From the NCBI RefSeq assembly GCF_000617845.2, contig NZ_DF820425.1:6764741-6828740 (forward strand): a stretch of DNA of 64,000 nucleotides, in the 5' to 3' direction. The stretch comes from Bradyrhizobium sp. DOA9. Lineage in GTDB: Bacteria > Pseudomonadota > Alphaproteobacteria > Rhizobiales > Xanthobacteraceae. The notes under the pieces are model-generated. The model worked only from the letters and a program-made list of their open reading frames with translations, searched no databases and had not been told where the DNA came from. Made by a program: the position numbers and the translations under genes. Positions 17,565 through 25,903 of the stretch are shown one piece after another. Position 1 is the first letter of the stretch. Every line of letters begins with the position of its first letter.

Positions 17565-18353
17565 CTACCCCCGCCCATCCGACGCCGTTGGCCGCCACAC
17601 CAGGAGACGCCGCTCCACCAGCGTGACGCCGAAGTCGATCAGGATGACGAAGGCCGACAGCACGAACATGCCGGCGAACACGCCGGCGACGTCGAACACG
17701 CCCTCGGCCTGCTGGATCAGGTAGCCGAGCCCGGCCGCAGATCCCAGATATTCGCCGACCACCGCGCCGACCACCGCGAAGCCGACGGAGGTATGAAGCG
17801 ACGAGAACATCCAGGACAGCGCCGACGGCCAATAGACGTGCTGCATCAACTGCCGCTCGCTCATGCCGAGCATGCGACCGTTGTCGAGCACGGTCCGGCT
17901 GACTTCCTTCACGCCCTGATAGACGTTGAAGAAGACGATGAAGAACACCAGGGTGACGCCGAGCGCGACCTTGGACCAGATGCCGAGCCCGAGCCACAGC
18001 GCGAAGATCGGCGCCAGCACGACGCGCGGCAGTGCGTTGACCATCTTCACATAGGGGTCGAACACCGCGGCGACCAGCGGCTGGCGCGCGAACCAGAAGC
18101 CGACCAGCACCCCGCCGAGCGATCCGATCACGAAGGCGAGAATCGATTCCGCGAGCGTGATGCCGAGGTGCTTCCAGATCACGCCGGAGGCGAACCATTT
18201 CACGATCTGGCTGAACACATCGAGCGGGTTGGAGAAGAAGAACGGCGGCAACAGGATCTTGCCGAACACGGGGACGGTCGACAGCACCTGCCACAGCACC
18301 AGGCCGACGACCGCGACCAGGACCTGCAGCGCAAACAGCGTCGTGCGCGACAT
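17565..18353 (-). CDS. SsuC/TauC-type ABC transporter permease
   Basis: A 262-residue inner-membrane permease with six hydrophobic segments. The binding-protein-dependent transport signature is QGVKEVSRTVLDNGRMLGMSERQLMQHVYWPSA. ATG 18353 shares its A with the stop of the ATPase gene (TGATG), so translation is coupled. It would carry an organic anion of the sulfonate, nitrate or thiamine-precursor class into the cell. The substrate is not determined. Confidence 0.9.
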   Translation of the reverse strand: MSRTTLFALQVLVAVVGLVLWQVLSTVPVFGKILLPPFFFSNPLDVFSQIVKWFASGVIWKHLGITLAESILAFVIGSLGGVLVGFWFARQPLVAAVFDPYVKMVNALPRVVLAPIFALWLGLGIWSKVALGVTLVFFIVFFNVYQGVKEVSRTVLDNGRMLGMSERQLMQHVYWPSALSWMFSSLHTSVGFAVVGAVVGEYLGSAAGLGYLIQQAEGVFDVAGVFAGMFVLSAFVILIDFGVTLVERRLLVWRPTASDGRG

Positions 18354-19168
18354 CAGACCGCCTCCGCCGCCCGGGTGGACTGCGCGTAACCCTTCATCAC
18401 CTCGTCCTTCAGCACGCTCCAGATCTCGCGATGGAGTGCATGGAATTCCTTGTCGAGGCGCACCTCGAAGATGTCGCGCGGGCGGGCCAGGCCAACGCGC
18501 CAGTCGCCGATGATGCGCGAGGACGGCCCCGCCGACATGATCACCACGCGGTCGGCGAGCGCGATGGCCTCTTCGAGATCGTGGGTGACGAACAGCACGG
18601 CCTTGCGGTCGGCGTTCCACAAGTCGAGCAGCAGATTGCCCATGACCTGGCGCGTCTGCGCATCAAGCGGCCCGAACGGCTCGTCCATCAACAGGATCTT
18701 CGGATCGCGGATCAGCACCTGCGCCAGCGCCACGCGCTTGCGCTGGCCGCCCGAAAGCATGTGCGGATAGCGGTTCGCGAAGGCGCCGAGGCCGACGGCG
18801 GTCAGCCATTTCTGCGCCTGCGACAAGGCCTCCGTGCGCGGCGTACCCTTGATCTCGAGCCCGATCGCGACATTGTCGAGCGCGGTCTTCCAGGGGAACA
18901 GCGCATCAGCCTGGAACAAATAGCCGGCATCCCGATTCAGTCCGGCCAACGGCTGGTCGAAAATCCTGACGCTGCCCGCGGCCGGCTTGAGCAGGCCCGC
19001 CGCAACGTTGAGCAGCGTCGATTTTCCGCACCCCGTGGGCCCGACAATGGCGACGAACTCGCCCTGCGCCACCGCGAGATGGGCCTTCTCCACGGCCGTG
19101 TAGACCCGCCCGTCTCCCAGACGGAACGCAACCTTGGTGTCTTCCAGCGCCACTGCCGTGGGCGTCAT
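18353..19168 (-). CDS. SsuB/TauB-type ABC transporter ATP-binding protein
   Basis: A 271-residue ATPase with Walker A GPTGCGKST, Q-loop LFQADALFPWKT, signature LSGGQRKRVALAQVL, Walker B ILLMDEPFGPLDA and H-loop FVTHDLEEA. All are intact. The Q-loop FQ-x-DALFPW and the GPLD segment are typical of the nitrate/taurine/sulfonate group. A GGAGGAAGC site stands before ATG 19168. It is the first gene of the operon, facing the large inverted repeat at 19266-19436. Confidence 0.92.
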   Translation of the reverse strand: MTPTAVALEDTKVAFRLGDGRVYTAVEKAHLAVAQGEFVAIVGPTGCGKSTLLNVAAGLLKPAAGSVRIFDQPLAGLNRDAGYLFQADALFPWKTALDNVAIGLEIKGTPRTEALSQAQKWLTAVGLGAFANRYPHMLSGGQRKRVALAQVLIRDPKILLMDEPFGPLDAQTRQVMGNLLLDLWNADRKAVLFVTHDLEEAIALADRVVIMSAGPSSRIIGDWRVGLARPRDIFEVRLDKEFHALHREIWSVLKDEVMKGYAQSTRAAEAV

Positions 19169-19265
19169 GTGCTTCCTCCGAACTCAGGCGATGCCTTACC
19201 CGCTCACGCGGCCAAGTTCAATCGAGGCGCCGGGCGTGCTACGCATGACGACTTGCCGTGCTCTC

Positions 19266-19436
19266 ACCCTCCCCTGGAGGGGGAGGGTCGGTACGCATGA
19301 AGCGAAGCGGAATGCGAACCGGGGTGGGGTGACGGTCTCTCGACATCCAGCACTGCCCGTGTTGAGAGATCACCCCACCCCGTCTCACATTTCGCTGCGC
19401 TCAATGTGAGTCGACCCTCCCCCTCCAGGGGAGGGT
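19266..19436. repeat. nested inverted repeat with perfect 25-base arms
   Basis: The arms at 19266-19290 and 19412-19436 are exact reverse complements (left begins ACCCTCCCCTGGAGGG). Inside lie a second pair, GGGGTGGGGTGA at 19321-19332 and TCACCCCACCCCG at 19370-19381, and a smaller CACATTTCGCTG...CAATGTG hairpin. The whole 171-base unit can fold into one long cruciform. It fills the shared promoter region of two divergent transporter operons and ends 19 bases before the start at 19456. Confidence 0.85.
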
Positions 19437-19455
19437 AAGAGCGAGGCCATGCACG

Positions 19456-20238
19456 ATGTCTGCCAAACCGGCGATCAGCTATCAAAAGGTCAGCAAGAGC
19501 TTCGGCTCGCTCAAGGCCGTGGACGATGTGTCGTTCGACGTCGCCGACGGCGAGTTTGTGGCGATCGTCGGCGGCTCGGGCTCGGGCAAGACCACGCTGC
19601 TGCGGCTTGCCAACCGGCTGATCGAGCCCGATAGCGGCACCATCACGGTCGAAGGCGAGGACGTGCGGAATGTCGATCCGGTCGCGCTGCGTCGGCGGAT
19701 CGGCTACGTCTTCCAGAGCGGCGGGCTGTTTCCGCACTTAAGCGTCGCCGACAATATCGGCATCACGCCAAAGCTGCTCGGCGAGGCGGCTGCGACAATC
19801 GCAGGGCGCGTCGACGAGCTGCTGGAGCTCGTGCGGCTCGACCGCGCGTCGCATCGCGGCCGGCTGCCCGAGGCCCTCTCCGGCGGCCAGCGCCAGCGCG
19901 TCGGCGTGGCGCGGGCGCTCGCGGCAAGACCCCGCATCGTGCTGATGGACGAGCCGTTCGGCGCGCTCGATCCGCTCACGCGCGATGCGCTCGGCGACGA
20001 TTATCGTTCGCTGCACCGCAAGCTCGGCCTGACCACCGTGATGATCACCCATGACATGACCGAGGCGATCCTGCTCGCCGACCGCATCGCGGTGATGCGC
20101 GGCGGACGATTGCTCGCGCAGGGTACGGCTGCGGAGCTCTCTAGCAGCAGCAGCGATTACGTGCTCGAGCTGTTGCGGACTCCGCGGCGCCAAGTCGAAC
20201 GACTGAATGTGCTGCTGCCGGTGGGCGGTGCGGCATGA
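19456..20238 (+). CDS. osmoprotectant/quaternary-amine-type ABC ATP-binding protein
   Basis: A 260-residue ATPase of the OpuCA/ProV/YehX group. Walker A GGSGSGKTT, Q-loop YVFQSGGLFPHLSV, signature LSGGQRQRVGVARAL, Walker B IVLMDEPFGALDP, H-loop MITHDMTEA. It lacks the C-terminal CBS pair of ProV-type proteins, so osmotic gating through CBS domains is absent. The ATG lies 19 bases beyond the arm of the intergenic inverted repeat, and its stop overlaps the next start (ATGA). Confidence 0.88.
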   Translation: MSAKPAISYQKVSKSFGSLKAVDDVSFDVADGEFVAIVGGSGSGKTTLLRLANRLIEPDSGTITVEGEDVRNVDPVALRRRIGYVFQSGGLFPHLSVADNIGITPKLLGEAAATIAGRVDELLELVRLDRASHRGRLPEALSGGQRQRVGVARALAARPRIVLMDEPFGALDPLTRDALGDDYRSLHRKLGLTTVMITHDMTEAILLADRIAVMRGGRLLAQGTAAELSSSSSDYVLELLRTPRRQVERLNVLLPVGGAA

Positions 20239-21791
20239 GCCTCTTCGCCGATCCACGCTGGGCCGAGGCGCTGTCGCATCTGCCTGACTACCTCGGCAAC
20301 CATGTGCGGGTGAGTCTCGCCGCGCTCGCGCTCGGCCTCGCCGTCAGCCTGCCGCTGGCGATCCTGACGCGCAACCGTCCGGCACCGCGCAGCATCCTGC
20401 TCGCGTTCGCCAGCATCGTACAGACCGTACCCGGGCTGGCACTGCTCGCGCTGTTCTATCCGCTGCTGCTGCTGGCCGCTTCCGTCACGCTGGCCTGGTT
20501 CGGAATATCCTTCTCGGCGTTCGGCTTCCTGCCGGCGATGCTCGCGCTGGCGCTGTATTCGATGCTGCCGGTGCTGCGCAACGGCATCACCGGCCTCAAC
20601 GGCATCGATCCCGCGCTGATCGAGGCTGCCAAGGGCGTCGGCATGACCGCGCGGCAATCGCTCGTCATCGTCGAGCTGCCGCTGGCGCTGCCGGTGATGA
20701 TGGCCGGCATCCGCACCGCGGCGGTGTGGGTGATCGGCACCGCGACGCTGTCGACGCCGATCGGGCAGACCAGCCTCGGCAATTACATTTTCGCGGGCCT
20801 CCAGACCCAGAACTGGGTATTCGTGCTGTTCGGCTGCGCGGCCTCCGCCCTGCTCGCGCTCGCGGTCGACCAGCTGCTTGGGCTGATCGAGAACGGCCTG
20901 CGCCGCCGCAATCGCGTGCGCAGCGGCCTCGGCGCACTCGGAATCGCGGCGCTGGTCGCAGCAACGCTGGTGCCGACCATGGGGCGCTCGTCGTCGGGCT
21001 ATGTGGTCGGTGCCAAGACCTTCGCGGAGCAATATGTGCTGTCGGCGTTGATGAGGGACCGCCTCCAGGCCGCCGGTCTGTCCGCGACGGCGCGCTCAGG
21101 CCTCGGCTCCAGCGTGATCTTCCAGGCCCTGAAGGCCGGCGACATCGACCTCTATGTCGATTATTCCGGCACGCTCTGGGCCAACCAGCTGCATCGTACC
21201 GACATCAAGCCGCGCGCCGAGCTGGTGGCGGAATTGAAGACGGCGCTCGCCAGGGACAACATTACCCTGCTCGGAGAGCTCGGCTTCGAGAACGCGTATG
21301 CGCTGGTGATGCCAAGACGGCGCGCCGAGGCGCTCGGCATCCGAACCGTCGCCGATCTCGCGGCACATGCGGCGACGCTGTCGATTGCCGGCGACTACGA
21401 ATTCTTCTCGCGGCCCGAATGGGCGGCCTTGCAGAAGGCCTATGCGCTGCAGTTCCGCGCCCAGCGCCAGATGCAGCCGGACTTCATGTATGCGGCGGTC
21501 GCCAGCGGCGAGGTCGACGTCATCGCCGGCTACACCAGCGACGGCTTGATCGCCAAGTACGAGCTCGCAGCGCTCGACGATCCCAAACACGCGATCCCGC
21601 CCTACGACGCGATCTTGCTGCTCGCGCCAAAGCGCGCCGGTGACGATCAACTGCACGCGGCGCTCAAGCCAATGCTCGGCAAGATCGACATCGCCACCAT
21701 GCGCGAGGCGAACCTGCGCGCCAGCGGCAATGATGCGAATTCATCGCCCGATGCTGTGGCGAAGTGGTTGTGGGAGAAGATCAAGCCGTAG
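20235..21791 (+). CDS. fused permease and substrate-binding protein of an osmoprotectant-type ABC importer
   Basis: A 518-residue fusion. Residues 1-235 are a five- or six-helix permease of the OpuCB type (IVQTVPGLALLALFYPLL, GLNGIDPALIEAAKGVGM). A further helix near 236-250 leads to a binding domain of the OpuAC/QAT family outside the membrane. Its landmarks are VVGAKTFAEQYVL, DIDLYVDYSGTLW, YEFFSRPEWAAL and VIAGYTSDG, whose aromatic and Asp residues fit a cation-pi pocket. Such fusions carry choline, glycine betaine, carnitine or ergothioneine in other bacteria; the ligand here is unknown. It is coupled to the ATPase by a 4-base overlap, so the two genes make a full importer. Confidence 0.88.
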   Translation: MSLFADPRWAEALSHLPDYLGNHVRVSLAALALGLAVSLPLAILTRNRPAPRSILLAFASIVQTVPGLALLALFYPLLLLAASVTLAWFGISFSAFGFLPAMLALALYSMLPVLRNGITGLNGIDPALIEAAKGVGMTARQSLVIVELPLALPVMMAGIRTAAVWVIGTATLSTPIGQTSLGNYIFAGLQTQNWVFVLFGCAASALLALAVDQLLGLIENGLRRRNRVRSGLGALGIAALVAATLVPTMGRSSSGYVVGAKTFAEQYVLSALMRDRLQAAGLSATARSGLGSSVIFQALKAGDIDLYVDYSGTLWANQLHRTDIKPRAELVAELKTALARDNITLLGELGFENAYALVMPRRRAEALGIRTVADLAAHAATLSIAGDYEFFSRPEWAALQKAYALQFRAQRQMQPDFMYAAVASGEVDVIAGYTSDGLIAKYELAALDDPKHAIPPYDAILLLAPKRAGDDQLHAALKPMLGKIDIATMREANLRASGNDANSSPDAVAKWLWEKIKP

Positions 21792-21809
21792 GTTCGCGGC
21801 CAAGAGAGG

Positions 21810-23522
21810 CTACAATCCCCGGATCATCCCCGCATCGATCAGCAGCCGGTTCAGCCGCCGCGCCTCGGCGCCATCCTTGCAGCCGTAGAAGATGCCCTTG
21901 CAGCGGAGCATGATCTCCTTCTGCTCGGCAAAGGAGGGGTCGAGCGGGATGCCGGCGGCTTCCTGAACCACCAGCGGCAGATAGGGGCCGTCGATCGTGT
22001 CCATCACGGCCTCGCTCCTCACCGGCTCGAAATTGACGGCGTCGATGGCGTAATAGGTCGCGTAGAGGCGCGGATCGTAGGCGTCGAGCTTCTTGCCGAT
22101 CGTGCCCTCGTCGAGCCCCGGCTCGAGGATGGCAGGCGCGAATTCCGGCTGATGATCGCCGTAGCGCACGATCAGGAAGGGCTCGCCGGGAAAGGTCTTC
22201 TTCAAACCGGCAACGAACGCCTTGTACTGCTCGGCGCTCATGGTTTGGCGGCGCAGATATTCGTCGATGGACGGCACATTGCCCGGCGCGCGCCAGTTCG
22301 GCAGCAAGTCCGGTCGGAAGCGCGTCTCCCAGGGGAAATGATTGGCGCCGAGATAGATGAAGGTGAACAGCGGCTTGTTCGGCGGCTGCTGACCCATCAG
22401 CTGAAGCGCCTTGTCGTAGAAGAAGCTGTCGGGCTCGACATCCTTGGCGCCGAGATCCTTGGAATCGAGGAAACGCTCGATTCCCGTCGTCATCTGGAAG
22501 CTGCGCGCGCCCATGAAGCCGCCATGGGCGGGATAGAGCGACAGCGTGTCATAGCCGCAGCGGCGCAGCGCCAGCGGCAGGCCGCGCTCGACCCGGCTCG
22601 AGGCGATGCGCGTGACGAAATAGGCGAAACGGCCGAACGAGCGCGAGGAGAGCCCAGCGAGCACGTTGTATTCGGTGAACCAGCTCGGCCCGCCATTGCT
22701 CTCGGCGAGGAACGCGCGTTGCTTGCCGTCCCACGATTTGAAATGGTCGCCATAGCGCGGCGGCACCTTGATGCCCTGGGCGGCGCGGATGTCGAAGCTC
22801 GATTCATCATGGATCATGATGATGTTGGGTCGGCGGCCGGCGGGGTGGCAGGCATCGACCAGCGGCATGTTGAGCCGCTCGCCGGTCGAGGCAGCCGCTT
22901 CCATGAAGCCGTGCCGCGCAAAGTCGGAGACGGCCGTGACGCCCGAGCGGAAGAATTTCGAGAGATAGCCGTCGTCGTAATAGCCGCGCCAGGCCTCGTC
23001 CGGGTGATAGATCGAATAGCCGACCAGGGCGGCAAGGCAGGCGAGCTTGCAGGCGAGCGCCGGCAGGCGCCGGATGCGAAACGGATCGAGCCACCACAGC
23101 GCGTACATCAGCGGCAGCGTGACGAGGCCGGCCAGGATCACCGACCAGCGCAAATTCGGAAAGATCGTGAACAGGAACGCGACGGTGTCGCGGTCGATCA
23201 TCATCAGGTCGATGAAGTTGACCGTCATCTGCACGACGTCGTGCTTGAGCTGCGACAGCAGCACCAACACGACGACCATTGTCAGCGACAGCGCGCCCGA
23301 CAGCGCCGGCCGGCGCAGCAGCGTGATCCAGAAGAAGTTGAGGATGCCCCAGGCCAGCGCGAAGGAGAGGCGCGAGCCGAAATCGGTCTCGGTTTCGTAC
23401 ATCAGCGCGAGCGCGGCCAGATGCGGCACTGCAACCGCGAGCAGTCGCCAGATGCCGAGCGCGGCGACGCTCGCCAGTACGGCGGTCGTGGCAGAAGGAC
23501 CTGGATTGGGCGCGGACGCCAT
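21810..23522 (-). CDS. membrane-anchored sulfatase-fold enzyme (LtaS/phosphoglycerol transferase-like)
   Basis: About 570 residues. Start MASAPNPG at 23522 is chosen because the frame further upstream lacks membrane or domain character; its ribosome-binding site is weak. Five hydrophobic segments in residues 15-190 are followed by a periplasmic alkaline-phosphatase-superfamily domain. The domain opens with RRPNIIMIHDESSFDI, where Ser takes the nucleophile place, contains GPSWFTEYNVLAG, and ends with the metal site VRYGDHQPEF. LtaS, OpgB and EptA relatives move phosphoglycerol or phosphoethanolamine onto glycans or lipid. A Pho-box-like site lies 95 bases upstream, which would suit lipid or glucan remodelling under phosphate limitation. 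Confidence 0.75.
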   Translation of the reverse strand: MASAPNPGPSATTAVLASVAALGIWRLLAVAVPHLAALALMYETETDFGSRLSFALAWGILNFFWITLLRRPALSGALSLTMVVVLVLLSQLKHDVVQMTVNFIDLMMIDRDTVAFLFTIFPNLRWSVILAGLVTLPLMYALWWLDPFRIRRLPALACKLACLAALVGYSIYHPDEAWRGYYDDGYLSKFFRSGVTAVSDFARHGFMEAAASTGERLNMPLVDACHPAGRRPNIIMIHDESSFDIRAAQGIKVPPRYGDHFKSWDGKQRAFLAESNGGPSWFTEYNVLAGLSSRSFGRFAYFVTRIASSRVERGLPLALRRCGYDTLSLYPAHGGFMGARSFQMTTGIERFLDSKDLGAKDVEPDSFFYDKALQLMGQQPPNKPLFTFIYLGANHFPWETRFRPDLLPNWRAPGNVPSIDEYLRRQTMSAEQYKAFVAGLKKTFPGEPFLIVRYGDHQPEFAPAILEPGLDEGTIGKKLDAYDPRLYATYYAIDAVNFEPVRSEAVMDTIDGPYLPLVVQEAAGIPLDPSFAEQKEIMLRCKGIFYGCKDGAEARRLNRLLIDAGMIRGL

Positions 23523-23616
23523 CGACGACACGCAACTTCTGGTCCGGCGCGGTGATGCCAAGCCTGGCCGGCCCGAAAAACGGCCAAGGCGTCCGGAGCA
23601 GCCGGAAGCCTGCACC

Positions 23617-23634
23617 GTGTCATAAAACTGTAAC
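23617..23634. promoter_or_regulatory. Pho-box-like site
   Basis: GTGTCATAAAACTGTAAC is close to the PhoB consensus CTGTCATAWAWCTGTCAY, with two clear mismatches. It is read on the plus strand while the presumed target, the sulfatase-fold gene starting at 23522, runs on the minus strand, so the orientation is reversed relative to the usual case. Function is inferred. Confidence 0.4.
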
Positions 23635-23746
23635 GGAACGGTCAAGGACAGGCAACGCGCAACGCCGTCCGACCTTCGCTCAATGGTGGCTCATGGCTAA
23701 TCGGACGCTCGCGGCCGCCGCCATCCTCGACCATGCCCCCGTTGCG

Positions 23747-24034
23747 CTAAACGCCTTCCACGCTGACCAACCGGGCTGAACTACAGGCATCCCGGATCGC
23801 TTTGAGGCCCTGGTAGGTGGCGCCGCTGTAGAACTCCTCCCAAGCAGCGACCGACGGGAATTCCAGGATGACGATCCGGCGGGGCTCCCAATCGCCCTCA
23901 TAGACTTTATGAGCTCCGCCGCGCGCCAGATATTTGGCGCCCGCCGCCTCCAATGCGGGTTTCACGCCCCGCATGAAGCTCTGGTACTGCTGGGGATCCC
24001 TGATCTCGACGTCGAAAATCACGTAAGCTGCCAT
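23747..24034 (-). CDS. DUF1330 family protein
   Basis: A 95-residue ferredoxin-fold protein starting MAAYVIFDVEIRDPQQY at 24034, with AGGGGG upstream. RIVILEFPSVAAWEEFYSG is the family's central motif. DUF1330 proteins resemble small dimeric alpha-beta barrel proteins and have no agreed function. Single gene with the same strand as its neighbours; 59 bases separate it from the binding protein gene. Confidence 0.85.
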   Translation of the reverse strand: MAAYVIFDVEIRDPQQYQSFMRGVKPALEAAGAKYLARGGAHKVYEGDWEPRRIVILEFPSVAAWEEFYSGATYQGLKAIRDACSSARLVSVEGV

Positions 24035-24093
24035 TTCAATCTGCCCCCTAGTCAACAACGGACCTGCCGGCTTCGCGCCGGCCGCGCGATCGC

Positions 24094-25071
24094 CTATTCG
24101 ATGACCTCGTCGGCACGCGCGAGCAGGGTTGGCGGAACCGCGATGCCGAGCGCTCTCGCCGTCCTGAGATTGACGATCGTCTCAACCCTGGTCGAGCGCT
24201 GGACGGGGAGATCGGCCGGCTTGGCCCCCTTCACGATCCGCGCCGCATAGCCTCCGACGAGGCGCGAGGCATCCTGCGCGCTGGCTCCATAGCTCAGCAG
24301 GCCGCCGAGATCGACGAACTCGCGTTGAAAATACAGCGTCGGCAGCCGCAGCCTCGCTGCCGCCTGGATGATCTGGACGCGATTGACGATGAAGACCGGA
24401 TCGACCGTGACGAACAGCACATCGACGCGCGCCGGCACCATGTCTGCAAACGCCTTCTCGATATCGTCCCGGTTGCCGGCCTTGAACGCGAGCAATGTCT
24501 TGCCGATGGCCTTGGCCGCGGCCTCAGCGTTTGCGAGCTGGGCCGCTGCGGTCGGCCGGTTCGGGTTGATCAGGACGCCGACGGTCGCAGCCTCCGGCAA
24601 CAATTCGCTCGCCAGCTCCAGGTTCTTCGCGCCCAGTTCGGCAGCGAGCCAGGTCACGCCGGTGACGTTGCCACCCGGCCTGCTCAGGCTATCCACCAGA
24701 CCTGAGGACACCGGATCGTCGGCCGTCAGGAATACGATCGGAATGGTCGATGTCGTCCGCTTGGCCGCCAGTGCAGCCACGTTGCCGCCCATCGTGACGA
24801 TCACGCCGACAGGCTGCTGGACGAGCTCCGCGGCGAGCGAAGGCAGCCGGTCGAATTGACCCTGCGCCCAGCGATACTCGATGGCGACGTCGCGTCCCTC
24901 AGTCAGGCCGGCTGCAACGAGGCCCTCTCGAAACCCGGTGACCACCGTCGCGAAGGTGTCCGGCGAGCCGCTGGCGAGCAGTCCGACCACAGGACGCGAG
25001 CTTTGCGCCAGAGCCGGAGAAATCCAAAGCGGGGCGATGCCACCGGCGAGAACAAATGTGCGTCGATCCAT
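24094..25071 (-). CDS. ABC transporter substrate-binding protein, PF04392 type, Tat-exported
   Basis: About 325 residues. ATG 25071 gives MDRRTFVLAGGIAPLW, a twin-arginine signal, ending near ALAQSS; a TTG at 25089 is the alternative start. The mature part is the ABC_sub_bind fold (VVGLLASGSPDTFATVVTGF, GVIVTMGGNVAALAAK, PIVFLTADDPV, FQREFVDLGGLLSYG). Rhizobia carry many such orphans. No permease or ATPase lies nearby, so it either serves a distant transporter or acts as a sensor component. Ligand unknown. Confidence 0.85.
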   Translation of the reverse strand: MDRRTFVLAGGIAPLWISPALAQSSRPVVGLLASGSPDTFATVVTGFREGLVAAGLTEGRDVAIEYRWAQGQFDRLPSLAAELVQQPVGVIVTMGGNVAALAAKRTTSTIPIVFLTADDPVSSGLVDSLSRPGGNVTGVTWLAAELGAKNLELASELLPEAATVGVLINPNRPTAAAQLANAEAAAKAIGKTLLAFKAGNRDDIEKAFADMVPARVDVLFVTVDPVFIVNRVQIIQAAARLRLPTLYFQREFVDLGGLLSYGASAQDASRLVGGYAARIVKGAKPADLPVQRSTRVETIVNLRTARALGIAVPPTLLARADEVIE

Positions 25072-25139
25072 TCTTGTCGTAGGACTCAAATATTGATTTG
25101 GAATATGCGCGCGAGTGTAAACGCAAGTCCCGGCGCCCG

Positions 25140-25796
25140 CTACTGACCCCGAGAGATCCCGGCAATGAAAAGATCGATCACCCCCTCCCCCATCTGCTCG
25201 ATCTCGTCCTCCCCGACGCCCCAGCGCGGGAAATGGCCGTCGAGATTCATTCGGGCGATACCGTAGACGAGGGCGCGCCCGGCGATCTGGATGCGCGTGA
25301 GGTCGGGGGACCGCAGCAGGCCTTGCGCTGCCGCATCAGCCAGCATCTGTTCCGTCAGCGCGATCAGCTCGGCGTTGTCTCGCGTCAACTCGGGCGAACT
25401 GCCATGGGCAAAATAGCGCCCAGTCGAGATGATCTCGAAATGCGCGGGATTGCGCATCGCCCAACGCAAGTAGGCGAGACCAAAGGCACGGAAGCGGCCG
25501 AGCGGGTCGGCGGCCGGAGCCTCAGCCAGCGCCGTCTCGATCTCGGCGCGGAAGCGCCGCTGCGCCTCCTCGGCCGCGGCCGCCATCAGCGCATCGCGGT
25601 TGGGAAAGTGCCGGAACGGCGCCCCCGGCGACACCGCGGCCCGGCGTGCCGCCTCCCGCACCGAGACTTCGGCGCCTTCCGCTGCGAGTTGCAGCGCAGC
25701 ATCGATTAACACGCGGCGGAGGTCGCCGTGATGGTACGGCCGGGCTTCGGCGGCGGGACGACGGGCGCGCGGCTTGGATGGCTGGCGGACAGGCAT
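25140..25796 (-). CDS. TetR/AcrR family transcriptional regulator
   Basis: A 218-residue repressor starting MPVRQPSKPRARR at 25796. The helix-turn-helix region is VSVREAARRAAVSPGAPFRHFPNRDALMAAAAEEA (two helices around residues 45-75). The C-terminal ligand domain (WAMRNPAHFEIISTGRYF) fits the TetR_C_33/WHG type. It is divergent from the membrane protein gene at 25904. Two near-identical 17-base palindromes lie between the genes, so it probably represses both itself and that gene until a ligand binds. Confidence 0.9.
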   Translation of the reverse strand: MPVRQPSKPRARRPAAEARPYHHGDLRRVLIDAALQLAAEGAEVSVREAARRAAVSPGAPFRHFPNRDALMAAAAEEAQRRFRAEIETALAEAPAADPLGRFRAFGLAYLRWAMRNPAHFEIISTGRYFAHGSSPELTRDNAELIALTEQMLADAAAQGLLRSPDLTRIQIAGRALVYGIARMNLDGHFPRWGVGEDEIEQMGEGVIDLFIAGISRGQ

Positions 25797-25825
25797 GAAT
25801 CTTTCTAGCCTCACCCGAACGTGAA

Positions 25826-25842
25826 TGTAAGCAATGATTACA
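25826..25842. promoter_or_regulatory. probable TetR operator, site 1
   Basis: TGTAAGCAATGATTACA is an inverted repeat TGTAA-Gc/G-ATTACA around a 3-base centre, with one mismatch. It lies 30 bases before the regulator's start. Its centre is 43 bases, about four helical turns, from that of site 2, so bound dimers would sit on the same DNA face. Confidence 0.65.
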
Positions 25843-25868
25843 CCATTGACGCCACCCTCAACTCCAAA

Positions 25869-25885
25869 TGTAATCATCGATTACA
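25869..25885. promoter_or_regulatory. probable TetR operator, site 2
   Basis: TGTAATCATCGATTACA is a perfect palindrome (7-base arms, 3-base centre). It ends 18 bases before the ATG at 25904 and overlaps where that gene's promoter or ribosome-binding region would be. It matches site 1 at nearly every arm position. Confidence 0.7.
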
Positions 25886-25903
25886 TAGAGAGGGAGATCG
25901 CCC

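Noticed and set aside
19266..19436. Possible CRISPR array from the repeated GC words.
   Set aside because: The words are inverted, not direct, repeats and there are no regular spacers.
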